A stretch of DNA of 64,000 nt, taken from the NCBI RefSeq assembly GCF_040412425.1, contig NC_089782.1, positions 20,090,622 to 20,154,621 on the forward strand, given 5' to 3'. Below, one piece after another: positions 48,721 to 60,508 of the stretch. This stretch comes from Macrobrachium rosenbergii. Taxonomy: Eukaryota; Arthropoda; Malacostraca; Decapoda; Palaemonidae. Made by a program: the position numbers and the translations under genes. Position 1 is the first letter of the stretch. Each line of letters opens with the position of its first letter. The notes below the pieces were generated by a model that worked only from the letters and a program-made list of their open reading frames with translations, made no database searches and was not told the origin of the DNA.

Positions 48721-49220
48721 AGAGCAAAACAAAGAGCATCGGAGGTTGTCCACTACTGCCGGGTGTATGATGAAGCAAAACATTGCTGGTTATCTACATT
48801 CAGACATTTGGATATTACGTATACAGTAGATGATAAAAAGTTAGTACAGTACATATAGTACGTATGTAACTTTTAATTTGGAAACAAGTGTAATCTCTGA
48901 AATACAGTACTGTACATAATGTTGTAGATGGGAAAGTGTTTACATGGCAACCAGGGTGTCATGCTAGATTTTTTTTTGACAGAGACGCACGTGTGCATTT
49001 CTGTAGTGAATACAATTTTTACGTGTGCTGTTCGGTAGTGAACGCCTTCTTAAGCTTCTCGGTAAAGAAGAGGTTAGCCTGAGGTTAACTCTGAGAAGCT
49101 GCTTACAAGGATATTTTATGGAAAAAAATATGTTAGGGTGTCTTAACATTTATTGAAAGATGTTTTACAGTAATTTTGTACACTATTCCAGTAGACTGTA
49201 TGAAATTTACCATAAGTTAA

Positions 49221-51018
49221 CCCTTTAACACCGAAGCCCTATTTACAAAAACGTCTCCCGTATGCCAGCGGCATTTGGTGAGTTAGCGCCCGGAAAGCGA
49301 AAAAAGTTTTTTCAAAAAATCACAGCACGCTTAGTTTTCAAGATTAGAGAGTTCATTTTGGCTCATTTTTTTTTGTCATTGCCTGAAGTTTTAGTATGCA
49401 ACCATCAGAAATGAAAAAAAATATCATTATCATATATAAATATTGGAATATATGACAGCAAAAAAAAACTCGCATATAATTGTATACAAATCAAGGCCAA
49501 AGCAAAACGGTTAAAGCTAATGACTTAATTTTTTTAGTTGTATTGTACACTAAATTGCGATGATTTTGGTATATAACAAATTTTAAAACGATCAAAGCAA
49601 CACAGAGAAAATATTATCACAAAATGATGCATGAATCAGAACGCCTGGACGTAAAAAATGTTTTTTCAAAAATTCACCATAAATCGAAATATTGTGCTAG
49701 AGACTTCCCGTTTGTTGAAAAATGAAGCTAATTGATTGAATATTACTAGACTGTAAGTGTTTTAGCTTACAATTGCAGTTTTCTCGAACCATTTGGTCGA
49801 GTTAAAGTTGACCGAAAGTCGATTTTTTCTATTTATCGTGATTTATATGAAAATATTTCAAAACTGATAAAAGCTTACAACCATGAGTTATTTTTTGTTA
49901 TATTGTAATGAAATTGCGCACATTTTCATATATAAAACTTTACGTAACGACTAATATAAAATGGTGCAAATATTACGATAACGAGACGTAAAGAATTTCA
50001 GAGGATGTTCAGCTTGAAAGTTACAGCAAGAGACGTAAGCGAAAATTTTTTTAAATTCACCATAAATCGAAATACAGCTAGAGACTTTCAATTTATTGCA
50101 AAATGAAGGTAAACGATTGAATATTACTAGAATGCTTAAGAGTTATAGCTTATAATTGCGTTTTTTACCACGTCGAGTTAAAGTTGACGAGCTTGAAATT
50201 TTGGCAGTTATCGTGATTTATGAAAATATTTCAAAACTGATAAAAGCTACAACCATGAGTTATTTTCTGTTGTATTGTACATGAAATTGCGCACATTTCC
50301 ATATATAAAACTTTATGTAACGACTAATATAAAACAGTGCAAACATTACGATAACGTATCTAAAGAATTTCTAGGCGCAGATGTAATGAAAAGTTTTTTC
50401 AAAAATTCACCATAAATCGAAATATTGTATAGAGACTTCCAATTGGTTGCAAAATGAAGGTAAATGATTGAATATTACTAGAATGTAAGAGTTTTAGCTA
50501 CAATTGCGTTTTTGACCATTTTGTCTCGAGTCAGTTGCCCAAAGGTTGAAATTTTGGCAGTTATCAGTGATTTATTATGAAAATATTTCAAAACTGATAA
50601 AAGCTACAACCATGAGTTATTCTCTGTTGTATTGTATATGAAATTGCGCACATTTTCATATATAAAACTTTATGTAACAGCTACTATAGAACAGTGCAAA
50701 AATTACGACAAAATGACGAAAGAATTTCTGAAATTTTCAGCCGAGTTACCATGCTGGGCGTATAAAAAGTTTTTTTTCAAAAATTCACCATAAATCGGAA
50801 TATTGTGCTAGAGACTTCCAATTTGTTGCAAATGAAGGTACATGATTGAATATTACTAGAATGTAAGAGTTTTAGCTTACAATTGCGTTTTTCGACCATT
50901 TCAGTCGAGTCAAAGTTGACCGAAGGTTGAAATTTTTGTAGTCGGCGTTTGCCAACATCCACTCGGCATTTAACAGACAATTTTAACGACGTTGCTACGC
51001 CCAACAGGCGTTTAAGGG
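49221..51018 (+). mobile_element. Level 4: TTAA-flanked element, family 1, copy B (1798 bp)
   Basis: TTAA at 49217-49220 and 51019-51022. The ends are CCCTTTAACACCG and CAGGCGTTTAAGGG. The CACCATAAATCG landmark occurs at 49675, 50058, 50408 and 50786 (spacing 383, 350, 378). Same orientation and organisation as copy A. It sits inside the Tigger element, so it is younger than that insertion. Confidence 0.88.
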
Positions 51019-52248
51019 TTAATACTGAACGTAAACAACATTTATGTAATTAGTACCGCGATACGCCACCAGGATGGCACTTTGGTTTGTTTACATCTGC
51101 TCAAGCCACAAGCTTCCTAATGCCGATGTAACTTAGGAAATTGTTCTTAAGTTTATGTTAGCAGACATAATTCGGCTTATTTTTAATATTTTAATATTTT
51201 ATTGTTAACAACAGTTGTTTTGTGTACCCGTTACAGCACACTCTAGTAGTGCCTATAGGCTACCTAGCCTAACCTATGGCGCTCGGTCTACCATCAGTAA
51301 TATGGCTGCACTGGTTGTGACCCAGTTTTTTTTAACAGTATGCATTTAAAAACAAAAAAGTTCATCTAATACGGTAAGTTATTTAACTCTGAACTTTTTT
51401 AATTGTTATTTGGGCAATGTTTTGTACAAAAAAGGCAAGGTTGGGGTAATGACTGGTGGTCAGGAACGGATTAATCCATTTTCAGTTATTTCTTATGGGT
51501 GAAATTGATTCGGAATTCGACTAAATCGAATCTTGACACTTCTCCTGGAACGGGTTAGCGTCGAGGACCGGGGCTCTACTGTATATACAATATTACTGAA
51601 TACAGTGAAGTAAAGCATAACATCTTAAAAATATCTATGGAAAAGATGCATATTCGTTATGTTGATGTTTGTATAATAAGATATTAATGTGCGAATATAG
51701 AGTACGGTATAATGTAGGCTAGGCTGCTGTATATGTATACGATATACCAAAGCGTAGGCTAAGTTAATTCTTGTTTGTTATTCAATTTCTCTCTGTATTG
51801 AATTATCATAAGTCACTCTGCATGGACCTCCAGAATTAGCTGATATTAATAATTACTATACCATGTATGTATAGAGTATACTTTATAGTGTAGGCTAGGC
51901 TACCATATATGTATACATGGCACTGAATACCCCAGTGTAGGCTACGCTATATTTGAGATAAGTTTTTTTCCAACAAATGATGGGTTTTTTGGAACCTAAC
52001 CCCATTGTAAGTAGGATAATACTATAAGCATATTTAGAGTTTTTTTTTTTTTTTGAACTATCAAAATAGGCAGTTCTAAGTGTCTTTTGAAGGGTTTTAA
52101 GTATTCACAGATTCTAGTTATGGGGGGGGTATGCATCCCTCGCAAGTATGGGGGTTTACTATACTATCCCCCGCGAATATGGGGGGCTTACAGTATTATC
52201 ATTGTCTGAAAGGAATTGAACTCCTTACCTCTGGGTCTACTCTCTTCC

Positions 52249-55093
52249 AAAGCCCATATGTTTTATCCCCCCTCCTAAAATCATGATTATGGCTATTCGT
52301 GATTAACCCATAAACGCCTACTGACGATCATACGATAAACTAAAAATTGTCTGTTGGTGTCAAGTGATTGCATCGCACGCCGACTACAAAAAATTTCAAC
52401 TCGTCAACTTTGACTCAACTGAAATGGTCGAAAACGCAATTGTAAGCTAAAACTCTTACATTCTAGTAATATTCAATCATGTACCTTCATTTTGCAACAA
52501 ATTGGAAGTTCTCTAGTACAATATTTCGATTTATGGTGAATTTTTGAAAAAACTTTTCCTTACGCCTCGCCATGGTAACTCGCCGAAAATTTCAGAAATT
52601 CTTTCGCTCATTTTGTCGTAATTTTTGCACAGTTTTATATTAGCGTTACATAAAGTTTATATATGAAAATGTGTGCAATTTCATGTAAATATAGCAAAAT
52701 ACAACCATGGTTGTAGCTTTTTATCAGTTTGGAAATATTTTCATATAAACCACGATAACTGCCAAAATTTCAACTTCGGTCTATTTTTTGACTCGACCAA
52801 AATGGTCAAAAACGCAATTGTAAGCTAAAACCTTACATTCTAGTAATATTCAATCATTTACCTTCATTTTGCAACAAATTGAAGTCTCTAGCACAATTTT
52901 TCGATTTATGGTGAATTTTTAAAAAACTTTTCCTTACGTCCGCGCCAGAAATTCTTTCATCACGTTAATACGTAATGTTTGCACCGCTTTATATTAGTCG
53001 TTACATAAAGTTTTATATATGGAAATGTGCGCAATTTCATGGTAGAATACAACAGAAAATAACTCATGGTTGTAGCTTTATCAGTTTTGAAATATTTTCA
53101 TAGAAATCACGATAACTGCCAAAATTTCAACCTTCGTCAACTTTACTCGACCAAAATGGTAAAAACGCAATTATAAGCTAAAACTCTTACATTCTAGTAA
53201 TATTCAATCATGTACCTTCATTTTGCAACAAACTGGAAGCCTCTAGCACAATATTTCGATTTATGGTGAATTAAAAAAAAAAAAAAAAAAACTTCCACGC
53301 CTGCACGCGTAACTCGCTGAACATCCTCAGAAATTCTTTTTCACGTTGTCGTAATGTTTGCATCGTTTACACTAGTCGTTACATAAAACTTTTATATATG
53401 AAAATGTGCGCCAATTTCATGTAGAATACAACAGCAAATAGCTCATAGTTTAGCTTTATCAGTTTTGAAATATTTTCACATAAATCACGATAACTGCCAA
53501 AATTTCAACCTTCGTCAACTTTTTAACTAGACCAAAATGGTAAAAACGCAATTGTAAGCTAAAACTCTTACATTCTAGTAATATTCAATCATTTACCTTC
53601 ATTTTGCAATAAATTGGAAGTCTCTAGCACAATATTTCGATTTATGGTGAATTTTTTGAAAAATATTTTCCTTCACGCCCGCGTAACTCGCCGAACATCT
53701 CAGAAATTCTTTTGTCACGTTGTCGTAATATTTGCACCGTTTTATATTAGTCGTTACATAAAGTTTTATATATGAAAATGTGTGCAATTTCATGTACAAT
53801 ACAACAGAAAATAACTCATGGTTGTAGCTTTATTAGTTTTGAAATATATTCATATAAATCACGATAAATAGAAAAATTGACTTTCGGTCAACTTTAACTC
53901 GACGAAATGGTCGAAAACTGCAAATTGTAAGCTAAAAACACTTACAGTCTAGTAATATTCAATCAATTAGCTCATTTTTCAACAAACGGGAAGTCTCTAG
54001 CATAATATTTCGATTTATGGTGAATTTTGAAAAAAACATTTTACGTCCAGCGTTCACATAATTCATGCATCATTTTGTGATAAATATTTTCTCTGTGTTG
54101 CTTTGATCATTCTACAATTTGTTATATACCAAAATCATCGCAATTTAGTGTACAATACAAAGAAAAAAAAATAACCCGTTAGCTCTAACCGGTTTGCTTA
54201 CAGAGCGATTTGTATAAAATTATATATGAAAAATTTTTTTTGCGCTGTCATATATTTCAATATTTATATATGATAATGATATTTTTTTCATTTGTGATAG
54301 TTGCATACTAAACTTCAGGCAATGACAAAAAGGAGCCAAAAATGAACTCTTAATCTCCAAAAACTAAGTGTGGTGTGATTTTTGAAAAAACTTTTTTCCG
54401 CGGCAGTGCTAGCTCCCAACGCGCGGCATACTTGAGCGTTTTGGTAAACAGAGGCTCGGCGTTTAAGGGTTAACAGATTTCTATAAATGAAAAAAAAAAT
54501 TAAAGCCCATATGCTTTATCCCCCCTCCTAAATCACAATTATGGCTATTCATGATTAACAGATTTCTATAAATAAAAAAAAAAATCAAAGCCCATATGCT
54601 TTATCCCCCCTCCTAATTCATGATTATGGCTATTCATGATTAACAGATTTCTATAAATAAAAAAATCAAAGCCCATATGTTTTTTATAACCTCCTAAATC
54701 ACGATTATGGCTATTCATGATTAACAGATTTCTATAAATAAAAAAAAAATCAAAGCCCATATGCTTTATCCCCCCTCCTAAATCACGATTATGGCTATTC
54801 ATGATTAACAGATTTCTATAAAAAAAAAAAAAATCAAAGCCCATATGCTTTATCCATCCTCCTAAATCATGATTATGGCTATTCATGATTAACAGATTTC
54901 TATACATAAAAAAAAATCAAAGCCCATATGCTTTATCCCCCCCTCCTGAATCACGATTATGGCTATTCATGATTAACAGATTTCTATAAATAAAAAAAAA
55001 AAAAAAATCAAAGCCCATATGCTTTATCCCCCTCCTAAATCATGATTATGGCTATTCATGATTAACAGATTTCTATAAATAAAAATAAAAATC
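52249..55093. repeat. 84-bp tandem array, interrupted by TTAA element C
   Basis: The unit begins AAAGCCCATATGCTTTATCC and continues CCTCCTAAATCATGATTATG and CATGATTAACAGATTTCTAT, ending in an A-rich run. Starts are at about 52249, 54502, 54587, 54668, 54752, 54836, 54919 and 55009 (period 81-90). The first unit is split at its TTAA by the element at 52307-54469. Confidence 0.93.
52307..54469 (-). mobile_element. TTAA-flanked element, family 1, copy C (2163 bp, inverted)
   Basis: TTAA at 52303-52306 and 54470-54473. The ends are CCCATAAACGCC and GGCGTTTAAGGG. It is the reverse complement of copies A and B, with five tandem units: the landmark TTATGGTGAA occurs at 52531, 52906, 53271, 53642 and 54014 (spacing 375, 365, 371, 372). 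No coding capacity was recognised; short frames are repeat artefacts. Confidence 0.92.
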
Positions 55094-55620
55094 TACAAAC
55101 CAAGAAATCATAACTTGTAATGCCCTGCTCCCTTCCTACTCTCTCAGATAGATGTTGGCATTAGCGGTGCAATGACTTGTGGGACCATTGTGTCAGCTGT
55201 GCATGAAAAGTAGGACTTTTCTTGTTAGTATGACTGGGTTAAATTTCACATGGAGTAAGGCTATTTACAATTAATTAATGGGTTCACAGGAAAGTATTCA
55301 TTGTAAAATTATTGTCCTTTACTTAAGGATAATGAGTTTTGTGGATAAATGCATATGTGTACCAAACAGTCTTAAAGAAGTGAGTGAGACATCAAAATGC
55401 CAATTCACAGTGCTACCTCCTACTGGCAACAGAATACATGACAACTGTTCAAAAGCCTTTTTCACTGGAAAGTCACTAGTATCTGAAATGGCAACAAATG
55501 AATAAAAAACTTAATGAAGTGGCGGCCATGTTAAAAATCCCCATATATCCCTTACAGTAACTGATACAGAGATTTAATGAATGTTAACTGTGCTTTGTTT
55601 AAATGATCAATTATGAATAC

Positions 55621-55850
55621 AGGCAGTCGCTGGTTATCAGCGATCCGATTTTACAGCAATTGCCTAGCAATGAAAATTGGCAATTTTCAGCAGAAAATCA
55701 CAGATTTCCGCTTATCAGCACCGATACACACCTAACAGAGGGACCAATAACCGAAAATCAGTGGTTTTCGCTGATTTTCGGCGCCAATAAGCACTGATAA
55801 TCACCGAAAAACACTGATTTTCGGTTACCTCACGCTGTCAGAACAGAATC
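55621..55850. mobile_element. MITE-like fragment with palindromic ATCAGTGGTTTTCGC segments
   Basis: Starts TA then CAGGCAGTCGCTGGTTATCA, similar in type to the CAGGCGGTCCCCGGTT end at 63700. The interior has palindromic GAAAATCAG/CTGATTTTC motifs several times. The opposite terminus was not identified. Confidence 0.5.
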
Positions 55851-56202
55851 CTGCCAATAACATGTGGACTGCTTGTAGTATGAATATGTGCAATAGATAA
55901 CAATGAATATGGTAAATATGAAAAAGTACCCTTCCAGTAATTTTTGACAGGTGATCAACTTATTGTATGCTTCCTGTTCTATTTTTCCGATGCAGTAACT
56001 CATAAGGATAATTTATGATTTTTTTTTTTTATGAATTTTTTTTTTACTATGTACTGTATGCACTTACACCCACTATTTAGAGGAGAGGGGTGCCACCTAC
56101 AGTTTGCCTTTCACTGCCCACTGTAGATGGCCCAGCTGAATAGCTAACTGCCTTTTACTTTCCATCTGTTCCCACTCTTCCCTTTCCACTTCCCCACCAA
56201 TC

Positions 56203-56515
56203 TCCCGTAGGGGGGGGAGTGCCGTCAGTGCACCTCACGTGGTGCAATATAGACATTACTTAAGGGTCTCTGCAGCGTCCCTTCGGCCCCAAGCTGCAAG
56301 TGCTTTCATTCCTTTTACTGTACCTCCGTTCATACTCTCTTCTTCCATCTTACTATCCACCCTCTCCTAACAATTGATTCATAGTGCAACTGCCAGGTTT
56401 TCCTCCTGTTACACCTTTCCAACTTTTACTGTCAATTTCCATTTTAATTCAGGCCTTAGTTGCCCAAGTGCTTGGCATGTATGCCTAAAATCTATAAATC
56501 AATCAGTACCTTTCC
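56203..56515 (+). mobile_element. SINE-like interspersed repeat, second copy
   Basis: Same order as 15075-15377 (CCCGTAGGGGGG, GTCAGTGCACCTCACG, TCTGCAGCGTCCCTTCGG, CACCCTCTCCTAACAATTG), ending AATCTATAAATCAATCAGT. It ends directly next to the TTAA element starting at 56522. Confidence 0.82.
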
Positions 56516-56521
56516 ACTTAA

Positions 56522-58631
56522 CCCTTTCCTATCTGTTTAGTTATCACATCACTGAGGCACGTGAGTCCCAATGTGTCTGGGAGCGCTCGATAGTGCGAAA
56601 AAATAATTATTTCGAAAATTCAGCAAAAATAGAAATTTTATGCCAACAACGTTCATTTTGCTGTCCTTTTTTCTAAATGCTTATATTTTATGGGAATAGT
56701 CAGAATAAGAGTCCCAGCCCTCTAAATATGAAAAATGTGAGTTATTTAATAAAAACAAAAAAAATTCTTTACTTATTTTTATTTTCGTTCAGTAACCCAA
56801 AACTATGAAAGTCAGACGAATTAATTATTTTTTTTTATGAGAAAGCCAACAAAATTCCCTAAATATTGACATATAAAACAATGGAAAACGAATAAGTCCA
56901 GTTGGTGAAAAATTGATAAGAAAGAGGATAAGAAACAGAGCGCTCTGTCTCGGCCTATGGTGAGAATTATTGCTAAAAATTTTTTTAAGAGCTCTATCTC
57001 GGTTATTTTTCATAGAAATTACTGTAAATATACGAAAATGTAGAGGAAAAGTTGAAGAATAAAGGGAACATCTCAAGAAAATGGCTTTGGTAACGGCAAC
57101 AGTTTCATTTTGACGTTATAAAACTGATCAAAAAACAAAAAAAATATTACCGTTGTCAACATTATCGCTCAGAGTCTCAAAAGCTATAAGAGTTAGCGAA
57201 TTAATTATTTTTTATGAAAAAAGCCAACACAATTCTCTAAATATTGACATATAAAACAATGAAAAACGAATAAGTCCAGTTGGTGAAAAATTGATAGAAA
57301 GAGGGTAAGAAACAGAGCACTCTGCCCAGCGTATGGTGAGAATTATCGCTACAAAAAAATTTTTTGAAGAGCCCTATCTCGGTTATTTTTCATAGAAATT
57401 ACTTTGTAAATATACGAAAATGTAGAGGAAAAGTTGAAGAATAAAGGAGAGTTAAGAAAATGGTTTGCCACGCAAAGTATCATTTTGATTATCAACGAAA
57501 AAAAGTTACCGTTATGTCAACATTATTGTTCGAGCTCAAAAACTATAACAGTTAGGCGAGATAGATTATTTTTTTTATGAGAAAGCCAATAAAATTTCTA
57601 AATATCGACATATAAAGAATGAAAAACGAATAAGTCCAGTTGGTGGAAAATTGATAGAAAATAGGGTAAGAAACAGAGCGTGCTGCCCGGCATATGGTGA
57701 GAATTATCGCTAGACATTTTTTTTGAAGAGCCCTAGCTCGATATTTTTCATAGAAATTACTTTGTAAATATACAAAAATGTAGAGGAAAGGTTGAGGAAT
57801 AGAGTGAGAGTCAGAGAAAATGGCTTTGGTAACGGCAACAGTTTCATTTGACGTTATAAGTTGTTCAAACGAAAAAAATGTTACCCGTTGTCAACATTAT
57901 TATTGTTCGTAGCTCAAAAGCTATAACAGTTAGGCGAATGAATTATTTTTATGGAGAAAGCCAACAAAATTCTCTAAATATCGATATATATAATGAAAAA
58001 TGAGATTCAGAGCCCTGCCTAAAATCCAGACGTCTCTTATGTGATGCACTAACGCGTCTTCCGCTAGTTTTACCGTGAAAACTTTGTGAAAGCATGTTGG
58101 AAACCGTTCTCGATTGACGTCACTGTATGTAAACAGCCACACGTGTTTACCCAACCTCGACGCATGGTCTCTGACAGAAGTGGCCTGCCAGGCCTGCGTG
58201 GGTGGATCAGCTGTTGTCACAGAGAATTTTTACTACGCCAGGATTTGCGATGCACAGTAGAGGAAATCCTAAAAATTTATAGAAAAGAGGGTCTGAAACA
58301 GTGTGTTTCCAATAATGTAATCCTACATTTTATAAAAAACAAGATACAAGAGAGAAGCGTGGTAGGATCAGCTGGATTTCATTGTGAGAAATTTACTATG
58401 CCAGGATTTGGCGCATGCGGTATAGAACTGCTTGCCTGGCGTGATGGATGCCTGAGTTACACGGTCCAAAGGTGCGCTTAGCTATGGAAACCACCAACTG
58501 TCCGAAAATAAAAAAATTTACCCCTATCACACGCATTTAAAAATGTTGGTAAATTTACGAAATTACATCAGTCAAAAAGAAGGGGGGTTGGGTGATATTG
58601 CGTAATATGACGTCAATTGGATAGGAAAGTG
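56522..58631 (+). mobile_element. TTAA-flanked element, family 2 (2110 bp, about 372-bp tandem units)
   Basis: TTAA at 56518-56521 and 58632-58635. The ends are CCCTTTCCTATC and GGATAGGAAAGTG, inverted with one or two differences. The landmark AAGCCAA(C/T)A(A/C)AAT recurs at 56843, 57221, 57583 and 57958 (spacing 378, 362, 375). Each unit contains ACGAATAAGTCCAGTTGGTG and ATGTAGAGGAAA(A/G)GTTGA. The last 550 bp is unique and has a 131-codon frame with no recognised motif. Its sequence is unrelated to family 1, but size, target and unit length agree. Confidence 0.8.
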
Positions 58632-58786
58632 TTAACTGATAAACATTTTTAACTTCACACCACTGCAATTTTCACCTCTTATTTAAGCACAAATCCTTCC
58701 ACTGAGCCCTATGACACCTAGAAATGTAACTGATTTTGTTAAACTAAGAAAACTTGTATTGCAAACTCAACTGTGATACCCATGTA

Positions 58787-60348
58787 CAGTAAATTTTTTG
58801 ATCTTTACACGATTCGAAAGTTGCGACGAATTCATAATACACGAACTTTCACTGAACCTAACTAATGGGCATATGCGATTTTTCACAGACACACTGTAAA
58901 TTCTCGAGAAACCCTGCAGAAGTGGGCGTTTAATTTTTTAAGTAATTTACAAGTTTTCATGCTTTTATATGTAAAATCTGTATGAAAATGCATTTCATTA
59001 TTTTATGTGTAAAATCTGTATGAAAATGCATTTCATGCTTTTATGTAAAATCTGTATGAAAATGTATTTCATGTTTTAATGTGCAAAATCTCTATGAAAA
59101 TGCATTTCATGCTTTCATGTGTAAAATCTTTATCGAAAATGTATTATTTTTATTTTTGTACATGCATAAATATGATGCAAAGGTAATTTCAGCACATTCA
59201 CTTAGTGTACTTTTACAAGATGTGATGCCATTTGCAAAGTTACTACACTTTTCAAAGATGATACCCTGCAGAAAATGCTTGTTTAATGTTTATACATTTA
59301 TAAGTTTTCATGCTTTTAACTGTAAAATCGATATGGAAAATTTATATTTATATTTCTGTACATAAATATCCATGGCAAGTATTATGTCCATTTGCAAAGT
59401 CTTTGTCACAAGGACTTTATATGACCTTGAGATGAGGTTGTTCAGTCGCTCATTTGATAAAATGAATTGTTAATATAATATCAGAGATGTAACTAAGAGT
59501 TGTATAAGTGTCATTCTTTGAAAATTACTCTGTTCACCTCGGAGAAAAGTGCTGGTGCAATCCGTATATGCATGTAATTACAGCACGTTCAGTTGGTGTA
59601 CTTTACAAGATGTGACCCTTTTAGTTACTGCATTTTCAAAGATGATACCCTGTAGAAAGTGTGTTTAATCTTTAAGTTTTAGTGTTTTTAGGTGTAAAAT
59701 CAGAATGGAAAATTTGTATTTATATATCTTGAATAAATACGATACAAAAGCAGTACAGTTACTTTATTGCAGTATCTCTCTCTCTCTCTCATTCGTAGTT
59801 AAGCGCTCAAACATACTTTTACAACTTATTATTTCTCTGGTACGTCATTACCTGTACAGCATATAATTTTAAATTGATTGAATTTTACCTGTACTGTACT
59901 ACCTTCTACGAACATTATGTACATGTTTTCGATGTTTTATGGAATTGTACTTTGTTGACTGTGACGTTTTGCCTAGTGACACAAAAAGAAAACGGCTTTT
60001 ACTCTAGTGACAAAGAAAACGGCATCCCATGAATTAGGGGTAACATTAGTATACGCACCTACTGTAAATGAGCTATTATGAAACTGTGCAGTACTCAATT
60101 TTTATGTCAACCATTTACTGTATTCCTTTTAAGGGTAATAAGCTAAATTTTAAATATAATTACACTAACTTTAGTTCATTTAAAAGTTAACTAATACTTT
60201 GGGAGCATGATTAGGGTCATATTTAGTACTTAAACTCTGGAAATAAACATTTATTAGCACTTTTAAAGACCATGCCAAACTTACGCAAAAATTCACCTTG
60301 CACGAGGGGCTCCGGAACCTAACCTCGCGTAATTTTGAGGTATGACTG
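58787..60348 (-). mobile_element. Tigger-like non-autonomous element, long copy (1562 bp)
   Basis: TA at 58785-58786 and 60349-60350. The right end GAGGTATGACTG and the body align, inverted, with 62827-63697: GGAGCATG.TTAGG, GGTTCC/GGAACCTAAC, TAACTAATGG and GAGAAACC.TGCA.AAGT. Inside are about 45-bp tandem copies of TTTTATGTGTAAAATCTG, then TATGAAAATGCATTTCA (about 58951-59150). No transposase was recognised. Confidence 0.78.
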
Positions 60349-60381
60349 TAAAACAATAGTTTGATCAATTGAAAAAATTAC

Positions 60382-60508
60382 CTGGTTGCTTGTGTTGCTG
60401 TGGATGTGACAATGATGGCACTGTCGCAAGACGCTTTTTGTGTTCAAAATCCATACGTAACTCCTCACGCATCTCAGCAGGAAGTGCAGCAAGAAAACTG
60501 GAGTCAAC
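60382..60508 (-). CDS. REV1: REV1, exon with second ubiquitin-binding motif (UBM2)
   Basis: Reads VDSSFLAALPAEMREELR, then MDFEHKKRLATVPSL and a His/Gln-rich end. The ALP.EMREEL core is the REV1 UBM, which binds ubiquitinated PCNA at stalled forks. The acceptor is AATTTCAG and the donor GTAATT; phase is 0 in and 1 out, matching the neighbours. It lies next to the 17-kb intron. Confidence 0.93.

Larger units (their letters stand above)
45414..51581 (+). mobile_element. Level 3: Tigger (TIGD1-like) DNA transposon, 6168 bp
   Basis: The left end CAGTAGAACCCCAGTCCTCG and the right end (reverse complement CAGTAGAGCCCCGGTCCTCG) are near-perfect inverted termini, flanked by TA (45412-45413 and 51582-51583), the Tigger/pogo target site. 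Inside are a broken transposase (45721-47385), 3' tandem repeats (47500-48160, 48420-48720) and an inserted TTAA element (49221-51018). Without that insertion it is about 4.37 kb. Confidence 0.93.
44425..52022 (+). mobile_element. Level 2: pogo-like non-autonomous element inserted in the MITE
   Basis: Inserted at a TA of the level-1 MITE (TA at 44423-44424 and 52023-52024). The left end is GTGCTCGAGTTACGATAATT. The right end is CCCATTGTAAGTAGGATAAT, and the inverted ends are worn. Without the Tigger inside it is about 1.43 kb. It carries a transposase remnant (44850-44990). Confidence 0.65.
44236..52161 (-). mobile_element. Level 1: Tigger-like MITE split by a 7.6-kb insertion
   Basis: The left half (44236-44424) starts CTGTAAACCCCCGTATTCGC. 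The right half (about 52023-52161) ends GGGGGTTTACTA. Both align in order with the intact 347-bp copy at 62378-62724 on the other strand: the left half has CTTTTTGTGATAAAACTATT and AAAATACTCAG, the right half TTTAGAG, GAACTATCAAAATAGGCAG and GGGTTTTAAGTATTCA. Removing the insertion leaves 326 bp. TA flanks both ends (44234-44235 and 52162-52163). Confidence 0.85.
43299..60381 (-). other. REV1 intron, 17.1 kb
   Basis: Almost wholly repeats: a duplicated segment (43780-44120), the four-level nest (44236-52161), an 84-bp array with inserted TTAA element (52249-55093), a MITE-like head (55621-55850), a SINE (56203-56515), a second TTAA element (56522-58631) and a Tigger-like element (58787-60348). 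No host exon was recognised. Confidence 0.8.

Noticed and set aside
52249..55093. CRISPR-like array of regular 84-bp repeats
   Set aside because: Whole units repeat without unique spacers, in a eukaryotic intron. It is an ordinary tandem array.
58086..58481. 131-codon frame at the end of the family-2 TTAA element
   Set aside because: No recognisable motif, and it is not clearly a transposase end. Left as part of the element; a translated search could revisit it.
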